From the NCBI GenBank assembly GCA_005878985.1, contig VBMA01000012.1, positions 1 through 32,657 on the forward strand: DNA of 32,657 bases. Reading direction: 5' to 3'. Origin of the DNA: Methanobacteriota archaeon. Lineage in GTDB: Archaea > Thermoplasmatota > Thermoplasmata > RBG-16-68-12. Under the pieces are notes generated by a model, which saw only the letters and a list, made by a program, of their open reading frames with translations, made no database searches and was not told the DNA's origin. The position numbers and the translations under genes were made by a program. How positions within the stretch are numbered: position 1 is the stretch's first letter; the number at the start of each line of letters is the position of its first letter. Shown here in pieces: positions 1 to 9,289 of this stretch.

Positions 1-474
1 GATGAACAAGCGCCGCATGCTCCGATGGCCAAGGTCGACGCCGCCGTCGAGGCGCTCCTGACGGCGATCCAACGTTCGCGGGCCCATGGCGAGGCCACGT
101 CGGTCCACCCAATCTTCGTATTCTCCAAGTTTGATCGGGTCGATCCGGACTCGTTGCGCCTCCTAAATCTCGAGTCGGCGCCGCCGGACGTCCGCAAGAG
201 AGGGCCGCACCTAGCCTACGGCAGGGCGCTCGCAGATCGCAACATGCCGAAAACGATCGCTGCGATCAAGGCCCGCAAGGATCGAGGGCTGCGTTTCGAG
301 GCACCCGCGTATTTTTTCAGCTGGGTGCGTACAGACAATGCGGCGTCGGGGCGCGGCGAGAAAATTCGACTCCGTCACAGCGGGGCGGTCGGTTGGGAGC
401 CGGACTTTTCGAGCGACGAGTACCTCGCCTTCCTCACGTGCCTCGGAGACATCGCGGCGGACGCGCGACGCTAG
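1..474 (+). CDS. GTPase-like P-loop protein, C-terminal part (5' truncated by window edge)
   Basis: Frame 1 is open from base 1 (DEQAPHAPM...). The C-terminal half is clearly paralogous to the next gene: PIFVFSKFD/PVFVLSKFD, AYFFSWVRT/AYFLSWVRT, EPDFSSDEYLAFL/EPDFSYDEYVNFI. Confidence 0.75.
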   Translation, partial: DEQAPHAPMAKVDAAVEALLTAIQRSRAHGEATSVHPIFVFSKFDRVDPDSLRLLNLESAPPDVRKRGPHLAYGRALADRNMPKTIAAIKARKDRGLRFEAPAYFFSWVRTDNAASGRGEKIRLRHSGAVGWEPDFSSDEYLAFLTCLGDIAADARR

Positions 475-509
475 ATTGCACGGTCCGTGGGGCGTAGGTC
501 GTCGCACTC

Positions 510-1568
510 ATGATAACGTCGAGCTTAGGATTAAGTATGGATAGCGGGGCTGCACGTGATATGCCCTGTGCACTCCTAGGAGACCGAGCCTCCGGGAAGA
601 CGACGTTCTTGGGGCTCCTGTATGCCGCACAAGTGAAGTACGGTACGGGGGTCACAGATGACTTCCGTTTCCACGCGCCGATCCAGTCCCTCAACGTGAT
701 GTCGGCCGTCTACGAAGGGATGAAGGATGGACGGTTCCCCAGTGCCACCCTGAAGGAAGAGATCACGGAACTCGGTTTCGTCTTCGGCTATCTCCGGAAG
801 GTCGTCGGGAAGTTGCCCTACTACATCCGGCAGCAGAACTGGGTCCACCCATTCTCCACGCTCCGGTTCTCGGCGTACGACGTCTCGGGCGAAGACATCG
901 AAGAGTTCATCGAGACCGGGATTGCCTCAAGGCCGTTGATCCAACAGCTCCTGAAGAGCGTCGTCGTCGCGGTGTTGGTCGACTGCAGCAAGATGACCAC
1001 GGAGATCGACACGCCCGCGTACAAGAAAATGCTGCGATACGATAGCACGGTCGCCAAGCTGCTCGTCTCGTTCCAGACGTACAAGAAGCAGGAATACGAC
1101 CGGCTCAAGGACTCGGGTGTCCGGGCCGACGCCCCGAAAATCTACCCCGTCTTCGTACTGTCCAAGTTCGACACGCTTCGGGATGACGTCCTCGCGAGAC
1201 TCGGCTTGCACCGCGGGTTCCCGGAGAACAACCGGGCGCGGAAGGAATACGCGGAGGCATTGCTCCGGGTCTTCGTCCCGCAAACGCTCTCCCAGATCCG
1301 CGGCGGCAAAGTCGCCGGGGTCAGCATGGACAAGTCGGCGTACTTCCTCAGCTGGGTCCGAACGGAAACCCACGAAGGCATGGACCCGGTCGGGCAGGCG
1401 AAGATCGTGCGGACTGGCTTCGCTCCGGAGGGCGGAGGCGAACCCGATTTCTCATACGATGAGTACGTCAATTTCATCGAGCACTTCCGAGAGATCGCAC
1501 ACAAGATCCCCGACGAGATCCTCGAAGCGGAACGGTTTCAGGCTCAGGTCATGGCTCGGTCGGCCTAG
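510..1568 (+). CDS. GTPase-like P-loop NTPase
   Basis: Walker A GDRASGKT near the N-terminus, Walker B/switch-like FSAYDVSGED, and LSKFD in the place of an NKxD/TKxD G4 motif. Confidence 0.8.
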   Translation: MITSSLGLSMDSGAARDMPCALLGDRASGKTTFLGLLYAAQVKYGTGVTDDFRFHAPIQSLNVMSAVYEGMKDGRFPSATLKEEITELGFVFGYLRKVVGKLPYYIRQQNWVHPFSTLRFSAYDVSGEDIEEFIETGIASRPLIQQLLKSVVVAVLVDCSKMTTEIDTPAYKKMLRYDSTVAKLLVSFQTYKKQEYDRLKDSGVRADAPKIYPVFVLSKFDTLRDDVLARLGLHRGFPENNRARKEYAEALLRVFVPQTLSQIRGGKVAGVSMDKSAYFLSWVRTETHEGMDPVGQAKIVRTGFAPEGGGEPDFSYDEYVNFIEHFREIAHKIPDEILEAERFQAQVMARSA

Positions 1569-1579
1569 TAGGCTGCACC

Positions 1580-2443
1580 ATGGCGCCCGCAGAATCCGGT
1601 CGAGGGGCATCGGACGGAGACGTCGTCGAGTTCGACCATTGGATTTACGGTGTCGTCCCCGGGGTCGGGTACACGACGAAAGCCGTCTCCCACGGGCTCG
1701 ACGCAGGCCTGTACGATCCCTACCTCCGCGGGCATTACACGCCGATCCGCGCCGCGGCTGCGGCGACCGCGGAGGACGAAGTCGATCTCCACATGATTCA
1801 CCCGCTGAAGACCGGCCGGGAACTCCTGCTGTCTCGAATCAGCCGAGGGATTCCCGACGAAGCGGGACGACCGACCTTCACGAATCATACGGTCATCGCG
1901 CGGACGGATGTGCTCCGGTCCGGCCAGATCACGCTCGATGGGATCTTGCGTTCGATGAAAGCGTACGACGCGAAGGCGGCTGCGGACCTCCCTGCCCAGA
2001 TGCCGCTGCTCCGCGTCCCGGCGCGGCGTGAAACGGAAGGGCCGCACCGATTCGGGAACGGGATCCACAAGCACCTCACATTCCCCGCGATCGAGACCCT
2101 GGCGACCCGCATCATGACGGATCCGGCGAGCCGCACGCTACTCCTGTGCCGCAACACCACAGCCGAGGCCCGCAAGGCGACCTTGAATCTGGTGTACGAG
2201 CTCCTCGCCTGGGGCTGCGGTCTCCCGCTCATGACCGCGATCAGTGAAGCGCCGCGGTCCTCCGCGCTCAATTTCTTCAATCTGGTCGTCGCGCCACGGG
2301 GCGTCCGGGCCGACTCGACATGGGCCATTCTTGAGAGCGCGCTGAGCGAGTCGGTCTTGCCTCGCGTCCTCGATCGGGATGAGGTCTATCAGGTACTGAC
2401 CGCGACGGTCCGTCAATCCGCCGACTTGCCGCTGGCCCGATAG
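1580..2443 (+). CDS. GAP1-N-like protein (GTPase-associated protein 1 family, tentative)
   Basis: Starts 11 nt after the GTPase stop. Segments GYTTKAVSHGLD and GRELLLSRISRGIPDEAGRPTFTNHTVIA resemble the 'D..GR...H.lv' signature of GAP1 N-terminal domains as I recall it. Confidence 0.5.
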   Translation: MAPAESGRGASDGDVVEFDHWIYGVVPGVGYTTKAVSHGLDAGLYDPYLRGHYTPIRAAAAATAEDEVDLHMIHPLKTGRELLLSRISRGIPDEAGRPTFTNHTVIARTDVLRSGQITLDGILRSMKAYDAKAAADLPAQMPLLRVPARRETEGPHRFGNGIHKHLTFPAIETLATRIMTDPASRTLLLCRNTTAEARKATLNLVYELLAWGCGLPLMTAISEAPRSSALNFFNLVVAPRGVRADSTWAILESALSESVLPRVLDRDEVYQVLTATVRQSADLPLAR

Positions 2444-3813
2444 GTCCTCGCACTGCCGCCTGCATGTTCACGCACCACGGTCCATCCGTGGGCGAGTTTC
2501 CATTGGCCGTCCTTGGGCCGGTGCTCCGGCGCACCTTGACCGAGGTGCTCGAGCTCCGCTTCAAGGTAGTCCGCGTCCGTGTCGAACTCCGGCACCAGTG
2601 TGCCGGCCGAGAGGAGTTGACAGAGGATCGCCAAGCCGCTGGGTCTCCCTTTCCAGTGGACGACCAGGAAGGCCCGCCGCACGGCAGAATCGGCCAAGAC
2701 CAAGTCTCGAAGTCCGATGTACGACTCCCGATCGCGGGAGTTCTCCCGCGGGGGCGCCCCGAGCCGTTCCTTGCGTTTCTCGAGCGCCTTGAACAGCGCG
2801 AGCCACTCTTTCCTCGTCATGTCCGACCGTTCCCAGGGGGACGCGGGACTCGCCTCGTTCGGCGCCTCGTTCGAATCGCCGGATTCCCGTACCGCCCGCA
2901 CTCCGCTGTGGACCAAATCGTAGGTCGCCGCGTCGTCTTGCGTCTTCGGGGGCACCACGCGGATCGCTACCGGATCCATCCCGGGATGGAATCGCGGGTC
3001 CAGGACCATGAGGGTCCCGGTGCCCTCCTGGGAGAACAGCTCCACCAAGGTAATGTTCACTTCCGCGGTTCCGTTCCGTCGCGCGACGTCGCTCAATCGT
3101 TCCAGGGGAACCGGTTGCTTGCCGACGCAGCGACTCGATGCAAGATCGTCGAGGTACGCCTGCGCGACCTGCTGCACGTAACGCGGTCGCTTCGCGCTGA
3201 GGCCGAACTGCACCATCTTCGCCATCATCGCCGAGCCGCGAAAGATGCCGGTGACTCCCGCGCGCAGAAACGCGACGGTACCGCTCGCCTCGACGCATAG
3301 CGAGATGAGGTTCGCCATGCGGGTGGAGAGCTTCCGGCTCAGCCGGCCGCCAGGGACCCTGGACTCGTAGAAGATTCCGGCCCAGCGAAGCGGCATGGTC
3401 TCCGCCCAACCCGAGTCCGACGGACTCCGACGGACCCAGTCGAGCGTCTTGCTTCGGAGGATGGCGCTGACTAGGAGCGGGTCTTCGGTTTCGGCGCGGA
3501 CGCGGGGCAACAAGGCTTCCGCGGTCCGCAGCACATCGCGCAAGACCCGTTTGTCTCCTCGGGCCTCTTCGACGAGCACGGGTGCGTCAATCGAATTCGC
3601 CGCTTCGAGATCGAACTTCTCCTCGGGATTAAGCTGAAAGAATTTCTCGATTTCGGTGGGCCCCGACGCGGGGCTTCCCTTGACCCGGCTAGGCCCCTTC
3701 GACGAAGCCGAAGGCTTCTCCTTCTCTTCCGGCGCTGTCGACACCAGGGCCAGGAGCACCGCTGACGCTGCGAAAGGCACGCAACCCATAGATCTGGCGA
3801 AACCTAGCCACAC
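2413..3813 (-). CDS. hypothetical protein with hydrophobic N-terminus
   Basis: 466-aa ORF, convergent with and overlapping the GAP1-like gene by about 31 bp. ORF start is GTG; an internal ATG at 3789 gives MGCVPFAASAVLLALVSTA, signal-like. No family recognised. Confidence 0.6.
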   Translation of the reverse strand: MWLGFARSMGCVPFAASAVLLALVSTAPEEKEKPSASSKGPSRVKGSPASGPTEIEKFFQLNPEEKFDLEAANSIDAPVLVEEARGDKRVLRDVLRTAEALLPRVRAETEDPLLVSAILRSKTLDWVRRSPSDSGWAETMPLRWAGIFYESRVPGGRLSRKLSTRMANLISLCVEASGTVAFLRAGVTGIFRGSAMMAKMVQFGLSAKRPRYVQQVAQAYLDDLASSRCVGKQPVPLERLSDVARRNGTAEVNITLVELFSQEGTGTLMVLDPRFHPGMDPVAIRVVPPKTQDDAATYDLVHSGVRAVRESGDSNEAPNEASPASPWERSDMTRKEWLALFKALEKRKERLGAPPRENSRDRESYIGLRDLVLADSAVRRAFLVVHWKGRPSGLAILCQLLSAGTLVPEFDTDADYLEAELEHLGQGAPEHRPKDGQWKLAHGWTVVREHAGGSARTYRASGKSAD

Positions 3814-3959
3814 CGGGTTCGATAAACCCGTCGCCGGTAATTATCGGCCGTGATAGGCCGCCGTCCTCTCTTCGTCCGCAGCGTTTCCGCTTGCGGACCA
3901 CCGATCGGAGGATTCAGCGTTGCGTCCCCCTCACGCGTCGCCCGTTGGACGTCCCGCCG

Positions 3960-4985
3960 TCACTGCACCGTGACGGCAATGGCCTGCACGGCATTGTTCC
4001 CGTAACCGTATCGATTCCATCGGCCGACGTCGGGCGGCCGATTTCCTTTCGCGTCCGTCGCATAGGATCGCAGGACGTGCCGGCCCGGGTTCGTCGCGTC
4101 CCATCCGAATTCCCACGCGCGCCACGCATGCGGCGATATCGGAGGCGAGAGCGTCGCGTCCTGGGACGGCTCGACGCCGTCCACCCCGATCTGGACCCTC
4201 ACGACCACCCCCTCGCCGGACCATGCCTGGCCGCGTACGACCACGTGGCCCTGGCGCACCACGTCCCCGTCCTGGGGAGACACGATCACAGAGCGGACGC
4301 GGATCGTGCGCACCGGAGCCGGCGGGTTGCCGTCCTCGTAATCGTACACATACCGGCCGAGCTGGTAGTAACCGCGAAAAGGCTCCGAGAGAACCTCGAG
4401 CCGCTCGAGCCATTTCACGCTGGCCATGCCGTACCAGCCCGGGACGATCAGCCGGATGGGCGCTCCGTGCTCCGGGAGGATCGGCCGGCCATTCATCTGG
4501 AGGGCGAGGAGGGTGTCCGGGTCCCTCGCCTTGGCGAGCGGGAGGGACCGCGCGAACGGAATTTCGTCCGCGACGTCCGGTGGCCGTCCTCGGTCCGCGC
4601 CAATCGCGAGGACTTCGACCGCGCGTGGCCTCAGACGGGCGGATTCCAGGACGGCCCTCAAGGGGACGCCCGTCCATCGGGCTGTGCTCACCGCGCCGAG
4701 CCCCCACGGCTCGCCCGCCGGGAGCGGTTGGAATCCGGTGCGACCATTGCCTGCGCACTCGACCGTCACCGCCAAAGTGCGAGTGCCCATCGCCTCGAGG
4801 TCGGCCATGTTCAACCGCACGGGCTGCTCGACCGCACCGACGACTTCCAGAACGTGTTTGCGAGGCACCCGGTCGGGTCGGCCGAAGTGACTCCTCACAA
4901 AGAACTCGGATTCCGGTGTAAGGGTCTCTTCGAGAGCCGCGAGCGGCGTTTCCGCATTCAGTGGCTCGGCCGAGAGAATTCGCAC
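3960..4985 (-). CDS. sulfite oxidase-like molybdopterin-dependent oxidoreductase
   Basis: VTVECAGNGR (Mo-ligand Cys motif), IRLIVPGWYGMASVKWLERLEV, and a C-terminal Mo-co dimerisation-like domain with WEFGWDATNPGRHVLRSYATDAKGN. GTG start. Confidence 0.9.
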   Translation of the reverse strand: MRILSAEPLNAETPLAALEETLTPESEFFVRSHFGRPDRVPRKHVLEVVGAVEQPVRLNMADLEAMGTRTLAVTVECAGNGRTGFQPLPAGEPWGLGAVSTARWTGVPLRAVLESARLRPRAVEVLAIGADRGRPPDVADEIPFARSLPLAKARDPDTLLALQMNGRPILPEHGAPIRLIVPGWYGMASVKWLERLEVLSEPFRGYYQLGRYVYDYEDGNPPAPVRTIRVRSVIVSPQDGDVVRQGHVVVRGQAWSGEGVVVRVQIGVDGVEPSQDATLSPPISPHAWRAWEFGWDATNPGRHVLRSYATDAKGNRPPDVGRWNRYGYGNNAVQAIAVTVQ

Positions 4986-5261
4986 GCGTTCCTTCCCGGC
5001 TCCGGGAGGGCCTCCCGAGTCATTTGACTTGCGTGGCCCCCGACCAGGTACCCGTCATCCCGATCCGGGAGAAGCGAGGCGGATTGACTTGGCGCCGACC
5101 GACTCCGAGCGGTACGACCCGATGATGCCACGGAGTTTTCGAACCGACTCCGGCAGCGCGGCCAAGATTTGTGGAAAGATCGACCTTTCAACGGGAGGAG
5201 GCGCCGCCTCGACACGGACAGGAAAGCTCATCTCACGTCCAGCCTTCGCGCCGCCGGGGCG

Positions 5262-6152
5262 ATGACCGATGGTCCGAGTGCCAGCATTGCGGATGCCACG
5301 GTCCTCGGACAGCCTCTCCCGGCTTCGGTCCGAGAGCGGTTCATCGAAGCCGGAGGCGTTCGATTCCGATTTCTCCAAGGCGGCGCCACGAGTGGATTTC
5401 CGATCCTCCTGCTCCATGGGTGGCCCACCTGGGCGGAGGTTTGGATTCCGGTCGCATGGGTCCTGGGCGCCCGCCATCCGTGGATCGCGCCGGACCTCCC
5501 GTGTCAGGGCCAGAGCTCCTCGCTCCCGGGCAAGGCTCGGACCCTGACCGCGTACCGCAAAGCCATCGCTGCCTTCATCGATGCCCTCGGTCTTCCCCGG
5601 TTCGCGGTCGTCGGCAACTCGATGGGGGGCACGCTGGCCATCATGGCAGCGCTCGATCGGCCCGAGCGCGTCTCCAAAGTCGTCGTCCTCGACGCGGCCG
5701 GGCTCACGCCGAAACTCCCGGGTCGCACCGCGAGAATGTATCTGCCGTTCCTCCTCCCATGTTTCATCCGCGCACCGGGTCCAAAGAGCGTCCGGAAGCT
5801 CCTGACGAAGGCCGTCTTCCACGACCCGCGATTCGCCGATGACGCGTGGGTCAACGCAATCGTCGCCGCTTGGAAGGCCCGGGACCGACGGAAGGGGTTC
5901 ATGGCCACGGGCTTCGCCCTGAGGCGGAGCGATGCTTCGGTGGCGGCGGACCTGGGGCGCATCCACGTGCCCACGCTGGTCCTCTCCGGCCGGCATGACG
6001 TCCAGTTCCCGTGGCAATCCGCAGAAGAAGCCGCAACACGGATCCAAGGATCCCGCTTCGCCGCGATCGAAGACGCCGGGCACTTTCCGATGGTCGAGAA
6101 ACCTCGCGAGACGGCGCAACGCATCTCCGAGTTCATCGATTCGAGTGGCTGA
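5262..6152 (+). CDS. alpha/beta hydrolase
   Basis: ILLLHGWPTWAEVW, nucleophile elbow GNSMGG, VLSGRHDVQFP and DAGHFPMVEKP; start set at ATG 5262. Confidence 0.9.
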   Translation: MTDGPSASIADATVLGQPLPASVRERFIEAGGVRFRFLQGGATSGFPILLLHGWPTWAEVWIPVAWVLGARHPWIAPDLPCQGQSSSLPGKARTLTAYRKAIAAFIDALGLPRFAVVGNSMGGTLAIMAALDRPERVSKVVVLDAAGLTPKLPGRTARMYLPFLLPCFIRAPGPKSVRKLLTKAVFHDPRFADDAWVNAIVAAWKARDRRKGFMATGFALRRSDASVAADLGRIHVPTLVLSGRHDVQFPWQSAEEAATRIQGSRFAAIEDAGHFPMVEKPRETAQRISEFIDSSG

Positions 6153-6263
6153 ACCACCCGCAAATCGTCGGAACTCCCGCGAGGCGGAACGTCCGCGGAG
6201 TCGGGAGGAGTTTCTATATGACGGATGGTATCGGCCGTGCTCGGTCGTCATGGAGGCGTGCGG

Positions 6264-6899
6264 ATGAAAAGAACCGAACAGGCTGGCCAAGGCGGGCTCA
6301 AACGGTGCGAGTGGGCCCTCGGCGATCCGGCTCTCCTCGAATACCATGATGTCGAGTGGGGGGTTCCCGAGCACGACGACCGGAAGCTGTTCGAGTTCCT
6401 CGTCCTCGAAGGGGTGCAGGCCGGGCTCTCCTGGCTGACCGTCCTGAAGAAACGCGAGAACTACCGAAGGGCCTTCGACGGATTCGATCCGGAGAGGATC
6501 TCCCGGTACGATTCGAGAAAGGTCCGATCCCTCCTAGCCGACGTCGGCATCATTCGAAACCGCGCGAAAATCGCAGCCGCGATTGGAAATGCGAACGCGT
6601 TCCTCGCGGTTCAGAAGGAGTTCGGGAGCTTTGATGCGTACATCTGGCGGTTCGCGGGCGATGGACCGAAACCGAGCCGGCGGCGGACCTTGAGACAAAT
6701 CCCGGCACGGACAAAGGAATCGGACCGAATGAGCGAGGCCCTGAAGGGTCGAGGCTTCAAGTTTGTCGGGTCGACGATCTCCTATGCATACATGCAAGCC
6801 GTCGGGATGGTGAACGACCACCTGACCTACTGCTTCCGAAGCAATCCGCGTGCCGACAACCGAGATCGACCCGGGCCACGAGGCGTTGACCGGAGATGA
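6264..6899 (+). CDS. tag: DNA-3-methyladenine glycosylase I
   Basis: CEWA...YHDVEWGVPEHDDRKLFEFLVLEGVQAGLSWLTVLKKRENYRRAFDGFDP and FKFVGSTISYAYMQAVGMVNDH are diagnostic of Tag. Confidence 0.95.
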   Translation: MKRTEQAGQGGLKRCEWALGDPALLEYHDVEWGVPEHDDRKLFEFLVLEGVQAGLSWLTVLKKRENYRRAFDGFDPERISRYDSRKVRSLLADVGIIRNRAKIAAAIGNANAFLAVQKEFGSFDAYIWRFAGDGPKPSRRRTLRQIPARTKESDRMSEALKGRGFKFVGSTISYAYMQAVGMVNDHLTYCFRSNPRADNRDRPGPRGVDRR

Positions 6900-7858
6900 A
6901 GTCCAAGAGCGCGTTGGACTGGCTCCTCGAGGAGGACCAACCGTCCGTCCGCTATCTCACCCTCACCCAGTTGCTTGAAAGACCACTCGACGATCCAGAG
7001 GTCGTGGCCGCGAAGGACATGATCACGAGGAAAGGGTGGGCTCAAGAGATCTTCGCGAAGCAGGACCCGGCGGGATGGTGGGAGAGCGGGGAGAGCCTGT
7101 ATCGGCGGAAGTATCTCTCCTCAAACTGGATGCTCCTCATCCTCGCGGACCTCGGATTGACACGTGCGGATCCGCGGATCAAGAGGGCGTGCGATCTCTG
7201 GATTGAACGATTCTCCCGAGCGGACGGCGGATTCGCGATGGAAGGTTCCAAGAAAGGCCACCTTTGCACGACCGGGAACACCACGCGCGCCCTGGTGAAA
7301 TTCGGTTACGCGGACCATCCTGCCGTCCGCAGCGCGTTCGAGTGGCTCGTGACGAACCGGGACAAGAATGGCGGTTGGAGTTGTTTTGGGAGCGGTCGGA
7401 ACTTGGACTCGTGGGAGGGCATGAGTGCCTTCGCGGTGTATCCGGCGGCGAAATGGACGGAGGGCATGAAACGCGCGGTCGAACTCGGGGCCGAGTACTT
7501 CCTGGGGAAGGAACTGCACAAGCAAGGGGGGGAGTACCCGCCGTGGTACCGGTTCCACTACCCGGTCCATTATTACTATGATCTCCTCGTGGGCCTCGAT
7601 TTCATGACGGCGCTGGGGTACGGGACGGAGCCGCGAATGCGATTCGCCCTGAAGCTTCTCCGGGAGAAGAGGCGGCCGGATGGGAAGTGGAACCTCGACG
7701 CAATCCATCCGGACGTCGAGGGCGGCGTGGCTGAATGGAACGCGAAGCATCCAAAGCAGGCGCCAACGCCGTTTGGCCTCGAGAAACCCGGGGAGGCGAG
7801 CAAGCTCATCACCCTGAAGGCGATGCAAGTGCTGCATCGAGTCGACGAATCGATCTGA
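6896..7858 (+). CDS. prenyltransferase/squalene-oxidase-repeat (alpha6/alpha6 toroid) protein
   Basis: Repeated QW-like segments (ADGGFAM, KNGGWSCFG, PDGKWNLD). Start overlaps the tag stop as ATGA. No DxDD class II cyclase motif seen. Confidence 0.75.
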   Translation: MKSKSALDWLLEEDQPSVRYLTLTQLLERPLDDPEVVAAKDMITRKGWAQEIFAKQDPAGWWESGESLYRRKYLSSNWMLLILADLGLTRADPRIKRACDLWIERFSRADGGFAMEGSKKGHLCTTGNTTRALVKFGYADHPAVRSAFEWLVTNRDKNGGWSCFGSGRNLDSWEGMSAFAVYPAAKWTEGMKRAVELGAEYFLGKELHKQGGEYPPWYRFHYPVHYYYDLLVGLDFMTALGYGTEPRMRFALKLLREKRRPDGKWNLDAIHPDVEGGVAEWNAKHPKQAPTPFGLEKPGEASKLITLKAMQVLHRVDESI

Positions 7859-7932
7859 ACGAATGGACGGCCGACGAGGCTTTTGCGCATGACTTGATTA
7901 GCCACCGAGTCGTTCGGCGGGCCGGTGGGGCG

Positions 7933-8391
7933 ATGGACAAGAAGGTGAAGAAGAAAATCCTCCAGCAAATTCCATACGGCGCGTACATTGTCGGCACGCA
8001 GACCGAGGACGGAAAGGACTGGCTGATGTTCGGCACGTGGCTGATGCAGACCTCCTTCAAGCCCACCTTGGTCGCGTTCGCGTTCCGCAAAGATAGCCGG
8101 ACCCTCGCGAATGTCCGACGATCGAAATCGTTCGCCGTCTCGTTCATCCGAGAGGGCACGCAGGACGTCGCAGAACTGGTGCTCGATGGGGCGTTCGAGA
8201 AAGTGAAGACGGAGCGGACCACGTCCGGCCTCCCCGTGCTCTCGGATGGCGCTGGCTGGATCGAATGTCACGTGGTCAATCAGATTCCCGAGGGGGACCA
8301 TCCAATCGTCCTCGCGGAGGTCGCCGACGTCGGTCCGGGAAAGGGCAAGCCGATCTTTCTGGAATCGCTCGGCTGGCACTACGGGGGCTGA
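7933..8391 (+). CDS. flavin reductase-like FMN-binding domain protein
   Basis: IPYGAYIVGTQ...MFGTWLMQTSFKPTLVAFAFRKDSRTLANVRRSKSFAVSFI; short flavin-reductase architecture. Confidence 0.8.
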   Translation: MDKKVKKKILQQIPYGAYIVGTQTEDGKDWLMFGTWLMQTSFKPTLVAFAFRKDSRTLANVRRSKSFAVSFIREGTQDVAELVLDGAFEKVKTERTTSGLPVLSDGAGWIECHVVNQIPEGDHPIVLAEVADVGPGKGKPIFLESLGWHYGG

Positions 8392-8401
8392 ACGCCGTCG
8401 A

Positions 8402-9289
8402 CTAGGCGATCGTCTCGCCCCTCAGGAGCCACCGGCTCATCAGGAGATACGCGACAAACGACACGAGCATCAGGACGACGGAGTACGCGGACGCGAGTTC
8501 GAGGGAGCCGGCCTCGGCCTGCGTGAAAATGGCGATCGGTGCGGTCTTCAGGACCGCCGAGACGACAATGATTGTAGCGCCGAACTCGGCAATGCTCCGA
8601 GAGAGGACGAGGACCGACCCGGCAACGAGCCCGGGTTTCAGCTGAGGCAACGTGATCGTAAGGAAGGCGTGAACACGACTCGCTCCCAGACTGCGTGCCG
8701 CGCTCTCCAGATGGGTGTCCAGCTTGACCAGCACCGCCGCCATCGACCGGACCATGTACGGGAACGTCTCAATCATGTGCGCGAAGACGAGGATCCAGAG
8801 AGTCCACGTGAGCGAGAGCGGGTTCCCGAACAGGAACTGAGTGATCGCTCCGAAAGGACCGAACGGTCCGTAGAACGAGAGCAGGGAGAGGCCGACCACG
8901 ACGCTCGGGACGGCGATCGTGATGTTGCTGAGCGTGTCGAGCGTCTTCGCACCGAAGACCTTGGCGCGGACCGTCGAGTACGCGATGAGCGTGCCGAACA
9001 TCAATTGGAAGACGACGACGATGACCGCGATCTCGAAGCTCCGGATGAGGGGTCCGTACAGGCCCGGTTGGGAGAACAGTTGACCGTACCATCGCAGCGT
9101 GAATGTCCCCGTCCCGCTGAGGACGGACGAAGTGAAGCTGAAGGCGAAGACCGTCGCGAGCGGGCCGAGCACGAACAGGCCGAACACAAACCAGACGATG
9201 ACGGTCCAAAGCGTTTTCTCGAACGTCGTGCGCCGGAACGGCCACCTCAGCCCGATCCCCTCCCGCCGAAGATCTCGGTCATCCTCCAA
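8402..9289 (-). CDS. ABC transporter permease (Fe3+/spermidine/phosphonate-type)
   Basis: FTLRWYGQLF near the N-terminus, about 6 TM segments, EAA-type loop ESAARSLGASRVHAFLTITLPQLKPG. Confidence 0.9.
   Translation of the reverse strand: MEDDRDLRREGIGLRWPFRRTTFEKTLWTVIVWFVFGLFVLGPLATVFAFSFTSSVLSGTGTFTLRWYGQLFSQPGLYGPLIRSFEIAVIVVVFQLMFGTLIAYSTVRAKVFGAKTLDTLSNITIAVPSVVVGLSLLSFYGPFGPFGAITQFLFGNPLSLTWTLWILVFAHMIETFPYMVRSMAAVLVKLDTHLESAARSLGASRVHAFLTITLPQLKPGLVAGSVLVLSRSIAEFGATIIVVSAVLKTAPIAIFTQAEAGSLELASAYSVVLMLVSFVAYLLMSRWLLRGETIA

Noticed and set aside
3891-5027. 378-aa plus-strand ORF
   Set aside because: Antisense to the sulfite-oxidase-like gene, which carries the conserved Mo-ligand motif.
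5055-6374. 439-aa minus-strand ORF
   Set aside because: Antisense to the alpha/beta hydrolase; no recognisable motifs.
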